NCBI RefSeq assembly: GCF_024707525.1
Contig: NZ_CP062231.1
Span: forward strand, 2,046,001 to 2,110,000
Direction of reading: 5' to 3'
Length of the DNA stretch: 64,000 nucleotides
Source: Rhizobium sp. TH2
GTDB lineage: Bacteria > Pseudomonadota > Alphaproteobacteria > Rhizobiales > Rhizobiaceae
Made by a program: the position numbers and the translations under genes
Notes under the pieces: generated by a model
Seen by the model: the letters and a program-made list of their open reading frames with translations, nothing else
The model's database searches: none
Told to the model about the DNA's origin: nothing
Part shown: one piece after another, positions 26,411 to 35,240 of the stretch
How the letters are laid out: every line of letters begins with the position of its first letter
How positions within the stretch are numbered: position 1 is the stretch's first letter

Positions 26411-27604
26411 ATGAAGACCGACAATCCCGTCACCGCCCGCAGCAACCGCGTCTGGTACACCGAATCCGCCTGCGACATCGACGATTTCGCCCAGACCATC
26501 GCGCTCACGGCCAAGCTCTCCGACTACCCGCACGCCAAGGCGATCGAGAAGAACGTCGTCATCTACGACGCGACTTCCGTCCTCGAATCGACGAAGACGC
26601 CTGACGGCCGCAAGGCAATTCTCGCCGAAATCTGCGACATCTTCGCCCGCGGCCCCGGCGTCGCGGTGTTCAAGGGCGCCTATACCGACACATCTATTAT
26701 CGACAAGGCGACCGGTGTTTTCGACGCCGTGATCACCGACGAGAAGCAGGGCAAGGTCGGCGGCGGCGACCATTTCGCCAAGCCCGGCGCCAATGACCGC
26801 ATCTGGAACTCGCTGGAAAAGCACTGCCTCGCCGACCCCGAGAATTTTGCGCACTACTACGCCAATCCGATCATTGCGCTCGCTTCCGAAGCATGGCTCG
26901 GCCCGCACTACCAGATGACTGCGCAGGTCAACCGCGTCAATCCGGGTGGCTCTGCCCAGAAGGCCCATCGCGACTACCACCTCGGTTTCCAGTCCGTCGC
27001 CGAGATGGAGCGTTTCCCTGCCCACGTCCATCACCTCTCGCCGGTGCTGACGCTGCAGGGCGCAGTCGCCCATTGCGACATGTCGCTCGAAAGCGGCCCG
27101 ACGCTCTTCCTGCCTTTCAGCCAGCTCTATCCGCTCGGCTACCTCGTTCCCAACCGGCAGGAATTCCAGGATTATTTCGATAAGCACCACGTCCAGTTGC
27201 CGCTCGAAAAGGGCGACGTCGTTTTCTTCAACCCCTCGCTGATCCATGCCGCCGGAACCAACCGCTCGAAGGACATTTTCCGCATGGCGAACCTGCTGCA
27301 GGTGTCATCCGCCTTTGGTCGCGCCATGGAATCGGTCGGCCGCGAGAAGATGAGCGCGACGCTTTTCCCGGCGCTGAAAGCCATGCTGGCCGATGGCCGC
27401 ATCGACCGCGCGAGCGCCGACAACGCCATCGCAGCGACCGCCGAGGGCTATTCCTTCCCCACCAACCTCGACCGCGATCCTCCCAAGGGCGGCCTGGCTC
27501 CCAAGACCCAGGCCGCACTCTTCGGCGAGGCGCTCGACGGCGGCTGGTCGTCGGAGGAATTCACGAAACAGCTTGCGCTGCAGTCCGAAAAGAAGCTGAC
27601 CTGA
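26411..27604 (+). CDS. Phytanoyl-CoA dioxygenase (PhyH) family protein
   Basis: A 397-residue Fe(II)/2-oxoglutarate-dependent oxygenase. The facial triad is visible as HRD in QKAHRDYHLGF (HxD) and the distal His in FFNPSLIHAAGTNRS, with a following Arg that would bind 2-oxoglutarate. The ATG follows GGGAGGAAATC, a strong ribosome site. Rhizobial PhyH proteins hydroxylate varied small molecules, and the substrate here is unknown. It is followed after about 80 bases by a short-chain dehydrogenase that could oxidise the hydroxyl formed. The divergent LacI-type regulator probably controls the pair. Confidence 0.88.
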   Translation: MKTDNPVTARSNRVWYTESACDIDDFAQTIALTAKLSDYPHAKAIEKNVVIYDATSVLESTKTPDGRKAILAEICDIFARGPGVAVFKGAYTDTSIIDKATGVFDAVITDEKQGKVGGGDHFAKPGANDRIWNSLEKHCLADPENFAHYYANPIIALASEAWLGPHYQMTAQVNRVNPGGSAQKAHRDYHLGFQSVAEMERFPAHVHHLSPVLTLQGAVAHCDMSLESGPTLFLPFSQLYPLGYLVPNRQEFQDYFDKHHVQLPLEKGDVVFFNPSLIHAAGTNRSKDIFRMANLLQVSSAFGRAMESVGREKMSATLFPALKAMLADGRIDRASADNAIAATAEGYSFPTNLDRDPPKGGLAPKTQAALFGEALDGGWSSEEFTKQLALQSEKKLT

Positions 27605-27629
27605 GCCCAGCAAATAGTTTGAGAATCGA

Positions 27630-27658
27630 CCCCTTTCTCCGCCTGGCGGGGAGAGGGG
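27630..27658. repeat. Small palindromic intergenic element
   Basis: CCCCTTTCTCC followed by GCCTGGCGGGGAGAGGGG forms an imperfect hairpin between the dioxygenase and dehydrogenase genes. It resembles the arms of the rhizobial palindromic elements found elsewhere in this window. Confidence 0.5.
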
Positions 27659-27687
27659 TTTCCGCGTCATAAATGGAGGAGAAGCAC

Positions 27688-28509
27688 ATGTCCGAGAATG
27701 CAGCCCGTCTTGAAGGCAAGATCGCCGTCGTCACCGGAGGAACGCAAGGGTTGGGCGCCACCATCGCCCGAACATTCGCCGAGCGCGGCGCCAAGGGCAT
27801 CGTCATCTGCGGCCGCACCGCCGCCAAGGGTGAGGCCAAGGCCAGGGAGATTTCCGAAGTCACCGGCGCCAAGGTCGTTTACCAGCAGGCCGATCTTGAA
27901 AATGTCGATGACGTCCGCGCCGTCATCGCCCGCGCCGACCAGGAGTTCGGCCGCGTCGACGCTTTGGTCAATGCCGCCGCCATCACCGATCGCGGCACCA
28001 TCCTCGATACCAGCCCGGAACTCTTCGACCGCATGTTCGCGGCCAATGTCCGCGCGCCTTTTTTCCTGATGCAGGAGGCGATCAAGATCATGCGCCGCGA
28101 GACGATCGAAGGCACGATCGTCAATATCGGCTCGATGTCGGCCAAAGCCGGCCAGCCCTTCATCGCCGCCTACTGCGCTTCAAAAGGCGCGCTCGAAACG
28201 CTGACCAAGAACACGGCCTACGCGCTGCTCCGCAACCGCATCCGCGTCAACGGCCTCAACATCGGCTGGATGGCATCGGAAGGCGAGGACCGCATCCAGC
28301 GCGAATTCCACAATGCTCCCGCCGACTGGCTGGAAAAGGCCGCCGCCAGCCAGCCCTTCGGCCGCCTCGTCGACCCCGCCGAAGTCGCCCGCGCCTGCGT
28401 CTATCTCTCGTCCTCGGAATCGGGCCTAATGACCGGCTCGGTCATCTGCTTCGATCAGTCGATCTGGGGGGCCTACGACGGCTCGCCGCATCCCGTGGCG
28501 GCGATGTAG
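27688..28509 (+). CDS. Short-chain dehydrogenase/reductase
   Basis: A 273-residue classical SDR, NAD(P)-dependent. The cofactor motif is TGGTQGLGATIAR near residue 15, NAAAITDRG follows the fourth strand, the catalytic Ser is in IGSMSAKAG, and the Tyr-Lys pair is in YCASKGALE. The ATG at 27688 is preceded by GGAGGAGAAG. A Met five codons upstream is less likely. It follows the PhyH-like gene on the same strand, with only a small palindrome between, and so probably acts on the same substrate. The reaction cannot be named. Confidence 0.92.
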   Translation: MSENAARLEGKIAVVTGGTQGLGATIARTFAERGAKGIVICGRTAAKGEAKAREISEVTGAKVVYQQADLENVDDVRAVIARADQEFGRVDALVNAAAITDRGTILDTSPELFDRMFAANVRAPFFLMQEAIKIMRRETIEGTIVNIGSMSAKAGQPFIAAYCASKGALETLTKNTAYALLRNRIRVNGLNIGWMASEGEDRIQREFHNAPADWLEKAAASQPFGRLVDPAEVARACVYLSSSESGLMTGSVICFDQSIWGAYDGSPHPVAAM

Positions 28510-28688
28510 GCAAGGATTTGCCCCGCACTTCCTGCGAACCCATTCTCTCGCACAGCTGGCGGTTGGAGCGTACCGTGCCACAAGTCCCTTCTCCCCGCTT
28601 GCGGGGAGAAGATGCCGGCAGGCAGATGAGGGGCGGTCTCAATCCAGTTTCCCATGTTCCAGCTTGCCCAGAGCTGATCAAACTGCAT
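28473..28688 (-). pseudogene. Possible short gene fused to a palindromic repeat (broken or spurious)
   Basis: An ATG at 28688 preceded by AAGGAGA opens a frame of 71 codons. The first 20 residues (MQFDQLWASWNMGNWIETAP) look unlike shadow coding. The frame then runs straight through the palindromic element at 28588-28611 and on into the 3' end of the dehydrogenase gene in antisense. One reading is a small gene whose 3' part was replaced by the repeat. The other is chance. No family recognised. Confidence 0.2.
28588..28611. repeat. Rhizobial-type palindromic intergenic element
   Basis: CTTCTCCCCGC and GCGGGGAGAAG form an 11-bp hairpin, followed by GATGCCGGCAGGCAGATGAGGGG. This combination is common as a dispersed repeat in rhizobial intergenic regions (RIME-like). 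It lies in the 382-base gap between the dehydrogenase gene and the LysE-type gene, which otherwise holds only the possible short frame at 28473-28688 and the promoter of the exporter gene. Confidence 0.7.
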
Positions 28689-28891
28689 CTTTGTGTCTCC
28701 TTCCGGCGCCAGGCAGGTCTTCCTCCGACGCCGGGTCGCCCACCAAATAATGTCTAAAATGGCAGAGCGCTTGCCTCTGACCCTTTGCCGTTAGAGTAGT
28801 TGATATGTGCTCTTCGACTCAACTGCTCTCGCGCATCTTGCCTTTCCCCTCCCGCGCTGCATAACTACCACTACAACCCGGGAGCCCCCTC

Positions 28892-29524
28892 ATGACCGAA
28901 CTCACGATCCTCGCATTCGCTGCCGTCGCCTTCGTCGGCATTGCCACGCCGGGCCCCACCGTGCTGCTCGCGCTGACCAACGGTTCCCGCCACGGCATCG
29001 GCCGGTCGATCTATGGCATGCTCGGCGCGGTCCTCTCCGATTTCGTGCTGATCGGCGCCGTCGCTCTCGGCCTCGGCGCGTTGCTGGCGGCCTCGGAGTT
29101 CTGGTTCTCGGTGGTCAAATGGATCGGCGTTGGCTATCTCGCCTTCCTCGGCGTCATGCTGCTGCGCTCGAAGGGATCGCTGGGCCAATCATTGAATGCC
29201 ACGGATGCCGGCACCGGTTCGCGCCTGTCGCTCTTCCTCAAAAGCTTCCTGGTCGCGGTCACCAATCCCAAGGGCTACCTGTTCTTCTCGGCTTTCCTGC
29301 CGCAATTCGTCGTGCCGTCGGCGCCGCAGGTCGAGCAATATGCCGTGCTCGCCGTTGTCTTCGCCTCCATCGACTTCCTGATCATGCTGGCCTACGCGGT
29401 GCTTGGCTCGCAGGCCGTGCGCCTGCTCAAGCGCAACGGCGCACTCTGGCTCGACCGCATCTGCGGTGGCGCGCTGCTGACCCTTGCCGGCTCGCTCGCC
29501 TTCTACCGCCGCGCGGCCAGTTAA
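28892..29524 (+). CDS. LysE/RhtB-family amino-acid exporter
   Basis: A 210-residue inner-membrane protein with about six hydrophobic segments. The N terminus has the family signature FVGIATPGPTVLLALTNGSRHG, and the middle has the typical FLKSFLVAVTNPKGYLFFSAFLPQFV. LysE-family proteins export amino acids or related small molecules by proton exchange. The substrate is not predictable. Its stop codon overlaps the stop of the convergent hydrolase gene by four bases. No adjacent gene on the same strand gives a functional clue. Confidence 0.92.
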   Translation: MTELTILAFAAVAFVGIATPGPTVLLALTNGSRHGIGRSIYGMLGAVLSDFVLIGAVALGLGALLAASEFWFSVVKWIGVGYLAFLGVMLLRSKGSLGQSLNATDAGTGSRLSLFLKSFLVAVTNPKGYLFFSAFLPQFVVPSAPQVEQYAVLAVVFASIDFLIMLAYAVLGSQAVRLLKRNGALWLDRICGGALLTLAGSLAFYRRAAS

Positions 29525-30411
29525 TCGTGGGGATTGTCGCGGCCGACCGCCGCGACATTTTCCCGATGCACCGTCTCGTAGGGCGCGAAATAGATGACCG
29601 CGCCCGTTGAGATATCGTTATCGAGAAACTCCTGGAGAGGCTGGGTGCGCGCGCGGCTAGATTCCTCGGGATCGATCAGCCGTTCCAGATATTCCCGGTT
29701 CGCATCGATCAGCGTCTTGTGATAGCCGCCGATTTCGATCCGGTCGGGATCGCCATGGTTGGGCAGAATGCGCTCGATCGGCCACGTCGCCATCCGCTCG
29801 AGTTCGGCGATGTGCGTTTCGATATGCTCCGGCTCCGAAATATAGGTCACCGTATCCTCAAGCGTATCGCCGGCAAGCAGGATTCGCTCCTCCGGCAGCC
29901 ACAACACGCAACCATCGGCGCTATGGATGTTGAAATGGTGAAGCTCGACCCGCCGTCCGCCAATCTCCAGCGCCATCGACTCCTCGAAGGTTCGCGTCGG
30001 CATCACCAGGGGTAGGATTGGCGGCGTGCCTGTTTCCAGCTTCGCGCGGTTCGCCTCCATTGTGTCGGCTGTCAATTTCAGAGCAATGATCTCGCAATCG
30101 GCGAAAACCACGTTGCCGGCGATATGGTCGGTATGCCAGTGGCTGAGCACGACCTGGATCGTTGCAACGCCAAGCTCTTCGAGATGCCGGCGGATCGCCC
30201 GCGCATGCTCGATCGTCATATGCGTATCGTAGACAATAGCGTGCCCGTCACCGACAACAGCATAGGACGCAATGCCGAGGCTGTATGCCCCATCATCCAC
30301 CCAGTTCGGGCCTTCGGAATGCAGCCGTTTGCCCTCGATCCGCCCGTCGTAATAGGCATAGATGCCGGGATAGGGCTCAAGAATGCGCATCGTCGCCGTC
30401 ATCGCGTCCAT
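29521..30411 (-). CDS. Metallo-beta-lactamase-fold hydrolase
   Basis: A 296-residue protein with the metal-binding motif SHWHTDHIAGN (HxHxDH) about residue 90-100, a later His in HHFNIHSADG and Asp in LLAGDTLEDT, and HGD near residue 215. This ligand set fits a dinuclear zinc hydrolase of the lactonase/glyoxalase II type. The ATG at 30411 has GGAG eight bases upstream and follows the cupin stop by four bases, so the two are translated together. It is last in the operon with the polyamine-type ABC transporter and aldehyde dehydrogenase. The substrate is unknown, perhaps a lactone or thioester made in that pathway. Confidence 0.86.
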   Translation of the reverse strand: MDAMTATMRILEPYPGIYAYYDGRIEGKRLHSEGPNWVDDGAYSLGIASYAVVGDGHAIVYDTHMTIEHARAIRRHLEELGVATIQVVLSHWHTDHIAGNVVFADCEIIALKLTADTMEANRAKLETGTPPILPLVMPTRTFEESMALEIGGRRVELHHFNIHSADGCVLWLPEERILLAGDTLEDTVTYISEPEHIETHIAELERMATWPIERILPNHGDPDRIEIGGYHKTLIDANREYLERLIDPEESSRARTQPLQEFLDNDISTGAVIYFAPYETVHRENVAAVGRDNPHD

Positions 30412-30415
30412 GGCG

Positions 30416-30763
30416 TCACTCCAGCCAATCGGTCGAGAACGCGCCGGCGAGATGGATATCGGTCGTCTCCAGCCGGCCGGGTCCGAGATTCTCGAACTTG
30501 TGCGGCATGCCAGCGGGCGCGATCAGGATCTGCCCCGCCTTGCCCTCGATCTTCTCGTCGCCGAGTGTGAACAGCGCCCGGCCGAGCCGGATGATGAATG
30601 TCTCGGGGTAGGGGTGGCTGTGCAGCTTTGGCCCGCCGCCGATCTCGTCGGTGGCGTAAAAAACCACCGAGACATCGACGCCATGCGCGCCGCCCTGGAA
30701 TTCGCCCTTCCAGAGTTCCGGATGGTCGGCCCATTGATCCCTGTCGATCACCTTACCGCCCAT
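30416..30763 (-). CDS. Cupin-domain protein
   Basis: A 115-residue single cupin. Motif 1 is seen as KLHSHPYPETFIIRLGRALFTLG (the GxHxHxxxxE variant lacking the first glycine) and motif 2 as GQILIAPAGMPHKFENLG. The His and Glu residues could hold a divalent metal. Small cupins of this kind are isomerases, dioxygenases or sensory proteins, and nothing here decides which. The start has GAGGAGC upstream. It sits between the aldehyde dehydrogenase and hydrolase genes, 16 and 4 bases from them, so it belongs to the same operon. Confidence 0.87.
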   Translation of the reverse strand: MGGKVIDRDQWADHPELWKGEFQGGAHGVDVSVVFYATDEIGGGPKLHSHPYPETFIIRLGRALFTLGDEKIEGKAGQILIAPAGMPHKFENLGPGRLETTDIHLAGAFSTDWLE

Positions 30764-30779
30764 CCGCTGCTCCTCGATC

Positions 30780-32204
30780 CTAGTGTGCGATCATAACATG
30801 CCGGACGACGGTATAGTCTTCAAGCGCGTACATCGACATGTCCTTGCCGTAACCCGATTGCTTGACGCCGCCATGCGGCATCTCGTTGGTCAGCATGAAA
30901 TGGGTGTTCACCCATGTGCAGCCGTATTGCAGCTTGGCCGCTGCCTTCATGGCGCGAGACACGTCCTTGGTCCAGACCGACGAGGCCAGCCCGTAGTCGC
31001 TGTCGTTGGCCCAACCGATGACATCATCATCGTCACCGAACCTGGTGACCGACACGACCGGGCCGAACACTTCGCGGCGCACGATCTCATCGTCCTGCTT
31101 GGCGCCGGCCACGACGGTCGGCTGGAAGAAGAAGCCCTCGTCCGAACCGTTCTTGCCGCCGGTGGCAATCTGCATATGGCCGAGTTCGGCGGCACGCTCG
31201 ACGAAGCTCGAAACGCGGTCGCGCTGGCGCTTGGAGATCAGCGGCCCGATCTCGTTTTCGGTGTCGTCGGCCTGGTTGAACTTGATGGTCGAGACGGCTG
31301 CCGCGAGGTCGGCGACGAACTTCTCGTAGATCTTGCCATGCGCATAGATGCGGCATGCGGCCGTGCAATCCTGCCCGGCATTATAATAGCCGAAGGTGCG
31401 GATCGCCGAGACGGCGGCGTCGATATCCGCATCGTCGAAAATGATCACAGGGGCCTTGCCGCCGAGTTCCAAATGCGTGCGCTTGACCGTCTTGGCCGCT
31501 GCCGCCAGCACCTTTTTGCCGGTGGCGATATCGCCGGTGATCGACACCATGTTGATCTTGGGGTGGTTGATCAGGTAGTTGCCGGTCGTCTCGCCACGGC
31601 CGAGCACGACATTGACCACGCCCTCGGGCAGGATGTCGGCGAACACCTTGGCGAGCTTCAGCGTCGTCAACGGCGTTTGTTCCGAGGGCTTGATGACGAT
31701 CGTGTTGCCGCCGGCGAGCGCCGGCGCCAGCTTCCAGGCCGCCATCATCAGCGGATAATTCCACGGCGCGATCGAGCCGATGATCCCAACCGGATCGCGG
31801 CGGACCATCGAGGTGAAGCCGGCCAGGTATTCCGCCGCCACCGGCCCATGCATCGAGCGGATGGCGCCGGCGAAGAAGCGATAGCAATCGACGATCGCCG
31901 GGATTTCATCGTTCAGCACGGCATTGATCGGCTTGCCGCAGTTGAGCGATTCGAGCGCGGCAAAGCCTTCCGCATCCTTCTCGATCGCATCGGCGATCTT
32001 CAGCAGGTAGTTCGAGCGCTGCGCCGGCGTCGTCTCCGACCAGCTCACGAAGGCCGCCTCGGCCGCGTCCACGGCGGCATCGATCTGCGATGTCGAGGCT
32101 TCGGGCAGCGCGAGCACGGTCTCGCCGGTGCGCGGGTTGAGGATCTGCTCCTCCATCTCGGTCCCGGCTTCGAATTTCGCACCGATCAGCATTTGCGTAT
32201 CCAT
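30780..32204 (-). CDS. Aldehyde dehydrogenase, gamma-aminobutyraldehyde/betaine-aldehyde dehydrogenase type
   Basis: A 474-residue NAD(P)-dependent aldehyde dehydrogenase. The catalytic Glu is in [11 protein letters not shown], the catalytic Cys in [11 protein letters not shown], and the cofactor-binding [12 protein letters not shown] and [14 protein letters not shown] segments are present. Overall it resembles the gamma-aminobutyraldehyde dehydrogenases (PatD-like) that finish putrescine breakdown. Its place directly after a polyamine-type ABC transporter supports that. The ATG at 32204 has a strong GAGGAGAG ribosome site. An ATG at 32222 that overlaps the permease stop is also possible. The exact substrate is inferred, not proven. 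Confidence 0.93.
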   Translation of the reverse strand: MDTQMLIGAKFEAGTEMEEQILNPRTGETVLALPEASTSQIDAAVDAAEAAFVSWSETTPAQRSNYLLKIADAIEKDAEGFAALESLNCGKPINAVLNDEIPAIVDCYRFFAGAIRSMHGPVAAEYLAGFTSMVRRDPVGIIGSIAPWNYPLMMAAWKLAPALAGGNTIVIKPSEQTPLTTLKLAKVFADILPEGVVNVVLGRGETTGNYLINHPKINMVSITGDIATGKKVLAAAAKTVKRTHLELGGKAPVIIFDDADIDAAVSAIRTFGYYNAGQDCTAACRIYAHGKIYEKFVADLAAAVSTIKFNQADDTENEIGPLISKRQRDRVSSFVERAAELGHMQIATGGKNGSDEGFFFQPTVVAGAKQDDEIVRREVFGPVVSVTRFGDDDDVIGWANDSDYGLASSVWTKDVSRAMKAAAKLQYGCTWVNTHFMLTNEMPHGGVKQSGYGKDMSMYALEDYTVVRHVMIAH

Positions 32205-32218
32205 TTTACTCTCCTCGC

Positions 32219-33034
32219 TCATTTTCCGGATCCGGCGGTCTCCGCGCCGTCTCGGGTCAGATAATAGGCGCCCAGAATGGGCAGGAAGGTCACCAGCACC
32301 ACCAGCATGGCTACGACATTGGTCACGGGGCGCTCGCGCGGTCGGATCAGTTCCTCCAGCATCCAGATCGGCAGCGTTGTCTGCTGGCCGGCGGTGAAGG
32401 TCGTCACGATCACCTCGTCGAAGGAAAGCGCGAAAGCGAGCATGCCGCCTGCCAGCAGCGCCGTGCCGATATTCGGCAGGATCACGTAACGGAAGGTCTG
32501 GAAACCATTGGCGCCGAGGTCGTAGCTCGCCTCGATCAACGATCCGGACATGCGCCGGAACCGCGCCACCGCATTGTTATAGACGACCACCACGCAGAAC
32601 GTGGCGTGCCCCAGCACGATGGTCCAGAACGAGAAGGGGATCTCCATGATACCGAAGGCCGAGCGCAGCGCGATGCCGGTGACGATGCCGGGGAGTGCGA
32701 TCGGCAGGATGACAAGCAGCGAAATCGCCTCCTTGCCGAAGAAATTCGATCGGGCGACGGCCGCCGCACACAGTGTGCCGAGCACCAGGGCGACCGCCGT
32801 GGCGATCGCCGCGACCTGCACGGAAAGCGACAGCGCCGCCCACACATCGGGCCGGTCCCAGGCACGGCCGAACCATTGCAGGGTGAAGCCCGGCGGCGGC
32901 CACTTGAAGCTCTTCTCCTCGGTCGTGAACGCATAGACGAAGATCAGCAGGATCGGCAGCGACAGGAACAGCAGCCCGGCACCGGCGGCAAGCTTCAGGG
33001 CGAGGGGGGCGGAATTGATCTTGTCAGAGCGCAT
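32219..33034 (-). CDS. ABC transporter permease, polyamine type (PotC/PotI-like)
   Basis: A 271-residue inner-membrane permease with about six hydrophobic segments and the cytoplasmic coupling motif [23 protein letters not shown] (EAA loop), which contacts the ATPase. The frame is open far upstream, but the ATG at 33034 gives the normal N terminus ([14 protein letters not shown], then a first membrane helix) and overlaps the preceding permease stop by 11 bases. With its partner it forms the channel of a spermidine/putrescine-type importer. Confidence 0.93.
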   Translation of the reverse strand: MRSDKINSAPLALKLAAGAGLLFLSLPILLIFVYAFTTEEKSFKWPPPGFTLQWFGRAWDRPDVWAALSLSVQVAAIATAVALVLGTLCAAAVARSNFFGKEAISLLVILPIALPGIVTGIALRSAFGIMEIPFSFWTIVLGHATFCVVVVYNNAVARFRRMSGSLIEASYDLGANGFQTFRYVILPNIGTALLAGGMLAFALSFDEVIVTTFTAGQQTTLPIWMLEELIRPRERPVTNVVAMLVVLVTFLPILGAYYLTRDGAETAGSGK

Positions 33035-33974
33035 CGAAAGCCCCCTGGCGTTTCGCCATCCAGAGATAGAAGGCCATGATGATGATCGGGACAACCGAGA
33101 AGGCGGCGGCGAGCGGCACGTTGCCGGCCGTGCCCTGCTGGGTATAGACCGCCTGACCGATGAACAGCCGCGACGAGCCGATAATGCCGGGAATGATGTA
33201 GTCACCCAGCGTCAGCGAGAAGGTGAAGATCGAGCCGGCGATGATGCCGGGCAGTGCCAGCGGCAACAGCACGTGGCGGAAAGTCTGCTTCGGCGAACCG
33301 CCGAGATCGTAGCTCGCCTCGATCAGGTTGCCCGGCACCCGCTCAAGTGCGGCCTGCACCGGCAGGATCATATAGGGCAGCCAGACATAGACGAACACCA
33401 GCAGCGTGCCGGTATAGCTGATGGAGAGAGAATTGCCGCCGACCACGGGCAGCGACAGATAGGCTTCGAGCAGCCAGGTCAGCGACAGCTTGGCGAATAC
33501 CCAGGAAATGATGCCTTCCTTGGCAAGGATCATCTTCCAGGCATAGATTTTCACCAGATAGCTCGACCATAGCGGCAGCGTCACGCCGAGATAGAACAGC
33601 GCCTTCCACCGCCCCTTGGCATAGCGCGCGGCATAATAGGCGATGGGGAAGGCGATGATCGCCGAGACAATCGTCACCAGCGCCGCCATAACCACGGTCC
33701 GCACGATGATGTCGAAATTGGATTGTCGGAAGAGCTGCGCATAGGTGGACAGCGTCAGCTCGTATTTAACTTGGCCGGTGAAATCGTCGAGCGAGAAGAA
33801 ACTCTGCGCCAAGAGCGCGAACAGCGAGCCGACATAGATCACTCCGAGCCAGAGAATTGGCGGGGCGAGCATCAAGGCCAGCAGCAGCTTCGGCCGCCGC
33901 CAGAAGGTGGACGACAGCCGCCCGACGAGGCCGTCCTCTTTTGCGATCACGGCGGGTGAGGTGACCATGCTCAT
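33024..33974 (-). CDS. ABC transporter permease, polyamine type (PotB/PotH-like)
   Basis: A 316-residue permease. After a short cytoplasmic N terminus come hydrophobic segments ([25 protein letters not shown] and others) and the EAA coupling loop [25 protein letters not shown]. It pairs with the second permease. Its ATG at 33974 overlaps the stop of the ATPase gene as ATGA. The Met two codons later is an alternative start. Gene order ATPase-permease-permease is the standard polyamine importer layout. Confidence 0.93.
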   Translation of the reverse strand: MSMVTSPAVIAKEDGLVGRLSSTFWRRPKLLLALMLAPPILWLGVIYVGSLFALLAQSFFSLDDFTGQVKYELTLSTYAQLFRQSNFDIIVRTVVMAALVTIVSAIIAFPIAYYAARYAKGRWKALFYLGVTLPLWSSYLVKIYAWKMILAKEGIISWVFAKLSLTWLLEAYLSLPVVGGNSLSISYTGTLLVFVYVWLPYMILPVQAALERVPGNLIEASYDLGGSPKQTFRHVLLPLALPGIIAGSIFTFSLTLGDYIIPGIIGSSRLFIGQAVYTQQGTAGNVPLAAAFSVVPIIIMAFYLWMAKRQGAFDAL

Positions 33975-34972
33975 GCCGCATCACCGAGCGCGTGCAGCGC
34001 GTTACGCGCAAAATTGAGCACGATGGTTTCACCCTCGGCCGGCAGTGTCGCCGCCGCCGGCAGGTTGGCATGCAGCCTCAATCCCTCGACATCGACGCCG
34101 ACGCGCGTCACCGAGCCCAGGAAGCTGCGGGCCGCAAGCGTGCCGGATATGCCCAGAGCATCGCCGGTCGCGGCGCCAAGATTGATCGTCTCCGGCCGGA
34201 CGGTCGACCATGCCCGCGTGCCGGTCAGCTTCTGGGTGAAATCCGGCGGCAGGATGTTGGAGGACCCGACGAAATCCGCCACGAATTTCGACGCCGGCCG
34301 CTGGTAGATATCCTCGGGCGTACCCGCCTGCACGATGCCGCCATTGTTGAACACCGCGACCCGGTCGGCCATGGAAAGTGCCTCGCCCTGGTCATGGGTG
34401 ACGAAGACGAAGGTAATGCCCAGCGCTTTCTGCAGCGTCTTCAACTCTTCCTGCATCTGTTCGCGAAGTTTCAGGTCCAGCGCCCCGAGCGGCTCGTCGA
34501 GCAGCAGCACCTTGGGCTTGTTGACCAGCGCGCGGGCCAACGCCACGCGCTGCCGCTGGCCGCCCGAAAGCTGGCCGGCCTTGCGCGTGCCGTAGCCTGG
34601 CAGCGCGACCATGGCGAGCGCTTCTTCAGCGGCCCTCAGCCGCGTCGTCTTGTCGATACCCTTGACCATCAGCCCGTAAGCGACATTGTCGAGGATGCTC
34701 ATATGCGGAAACAGCGCGTAATCCTGAAACACCGTGTTGACGTTGCGCTTCCACGGCGGCACGCCATTGGCGTTCTCGCCGAAGATCGCGATCTCGCCGC
34801 CGGTCGGCTGCTCGAAGCCGGCGATCAGCCGGAGGCACGTCGTCTTGCCTGAGCCGGACGGCCCCAGCATGGCGAAGAACTCGCCCTCGGCGATCTCAAG
34901 ATTGACCTGATCGACAGCCTTCACTTGGCCGAAATGGCGCGACACGGCGCGGAATGTGACTGCCGGGGTCAT
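33971..34972 (-). CDS. ABC transporter ATP-binding protein, polyamine type (PotA/PotG-like)
   Basis: A 333-residue ATPase. Walker A is GPSGSGKTT near residue 38, the signature LSGGQRQRVALARAL, Walker B VLLLDEPLGALD and the switch His in FVFVTHDQGEA. A C-terminal regulatory TOBE-like domain (from about residue 240) is present, as in PotA and MalK. It powers import through the two permeases encoded next. The first gene of the set, the binding protein, lies 268 bases upstream, separated by a large palindromic element. Confidence 0.95.
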   Translation of the reverse strand: MTPAVTFRAVSRHFGQVKAVDQVNLEIAEGEFFAMLGPSGSGKTTCLRLIAGFEQPTGGEIAIFGENANGVPPWKRNVNTVFQDYALFPHMSILDNVAYGLMVKGIDKTTRLRAAEEALAMVALPGYGTRKAGQLSGGQRQRVALARALVNKPKVLLLDEPLGALDLKLREQMQEELKTLQKALGITFVFVTHDQGEALSMADRVAVFNNGGIVQAGTPEDIYQRPASKFVADFVGSSNILPPDFTQKLTGTRAWSTVRPETINLGAATGDALGISGTLAARSFLGSVTRVGVDVEGLRLHANLPAAATLPAEGETIVLNFARNALHALGDAA

Positions 34973-35008
34973 GGGGGTCTCCGTGAAATTGACTACTTGT
35001 GAAGAGAT

Positions 35009-35211
35009 TACCCCTCACCAAGCGCGTCCATGAACTCGACTTTGTCTCGTTCGGACTTGCTATCCTCTCCCACAAGGGGAGAGGTAGACTTGCGGCACAC
35101 CCGTGCTTCAAGTGACGAAGGCGCGTGCGGCACCTACCTCTCCCCCTGTGGGAGAGGATACGAAGGCCGGGTGAACGTGAGTGAACCCCTGGCCGAAGTT
35201 GGTGAGGGGTG
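35009..35211. repeat. Composite inverted-repeat element in the ABC operon
   Basis: The gap between the binding-protein and ATPase genes contains nested inverted repeats. The inner arms are TATCCTCTCCCACAAGGGGA (from 35061) and a matching block at 35135-35160, which are reverse complements with one or two differences. The outer arms are CCCCTCACCAA near 35012 and TTGGTGAGGGG near 35199. The approximately 200-base unit looks like a rhizobial intergenic mosaic element. As RNA it would fold into one long stem and could uncouple expression of the two genes. Confidence 0.75.
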
Positions 35212-35240
35212 AATACCAACCCACCCCATGCCAAATACGC

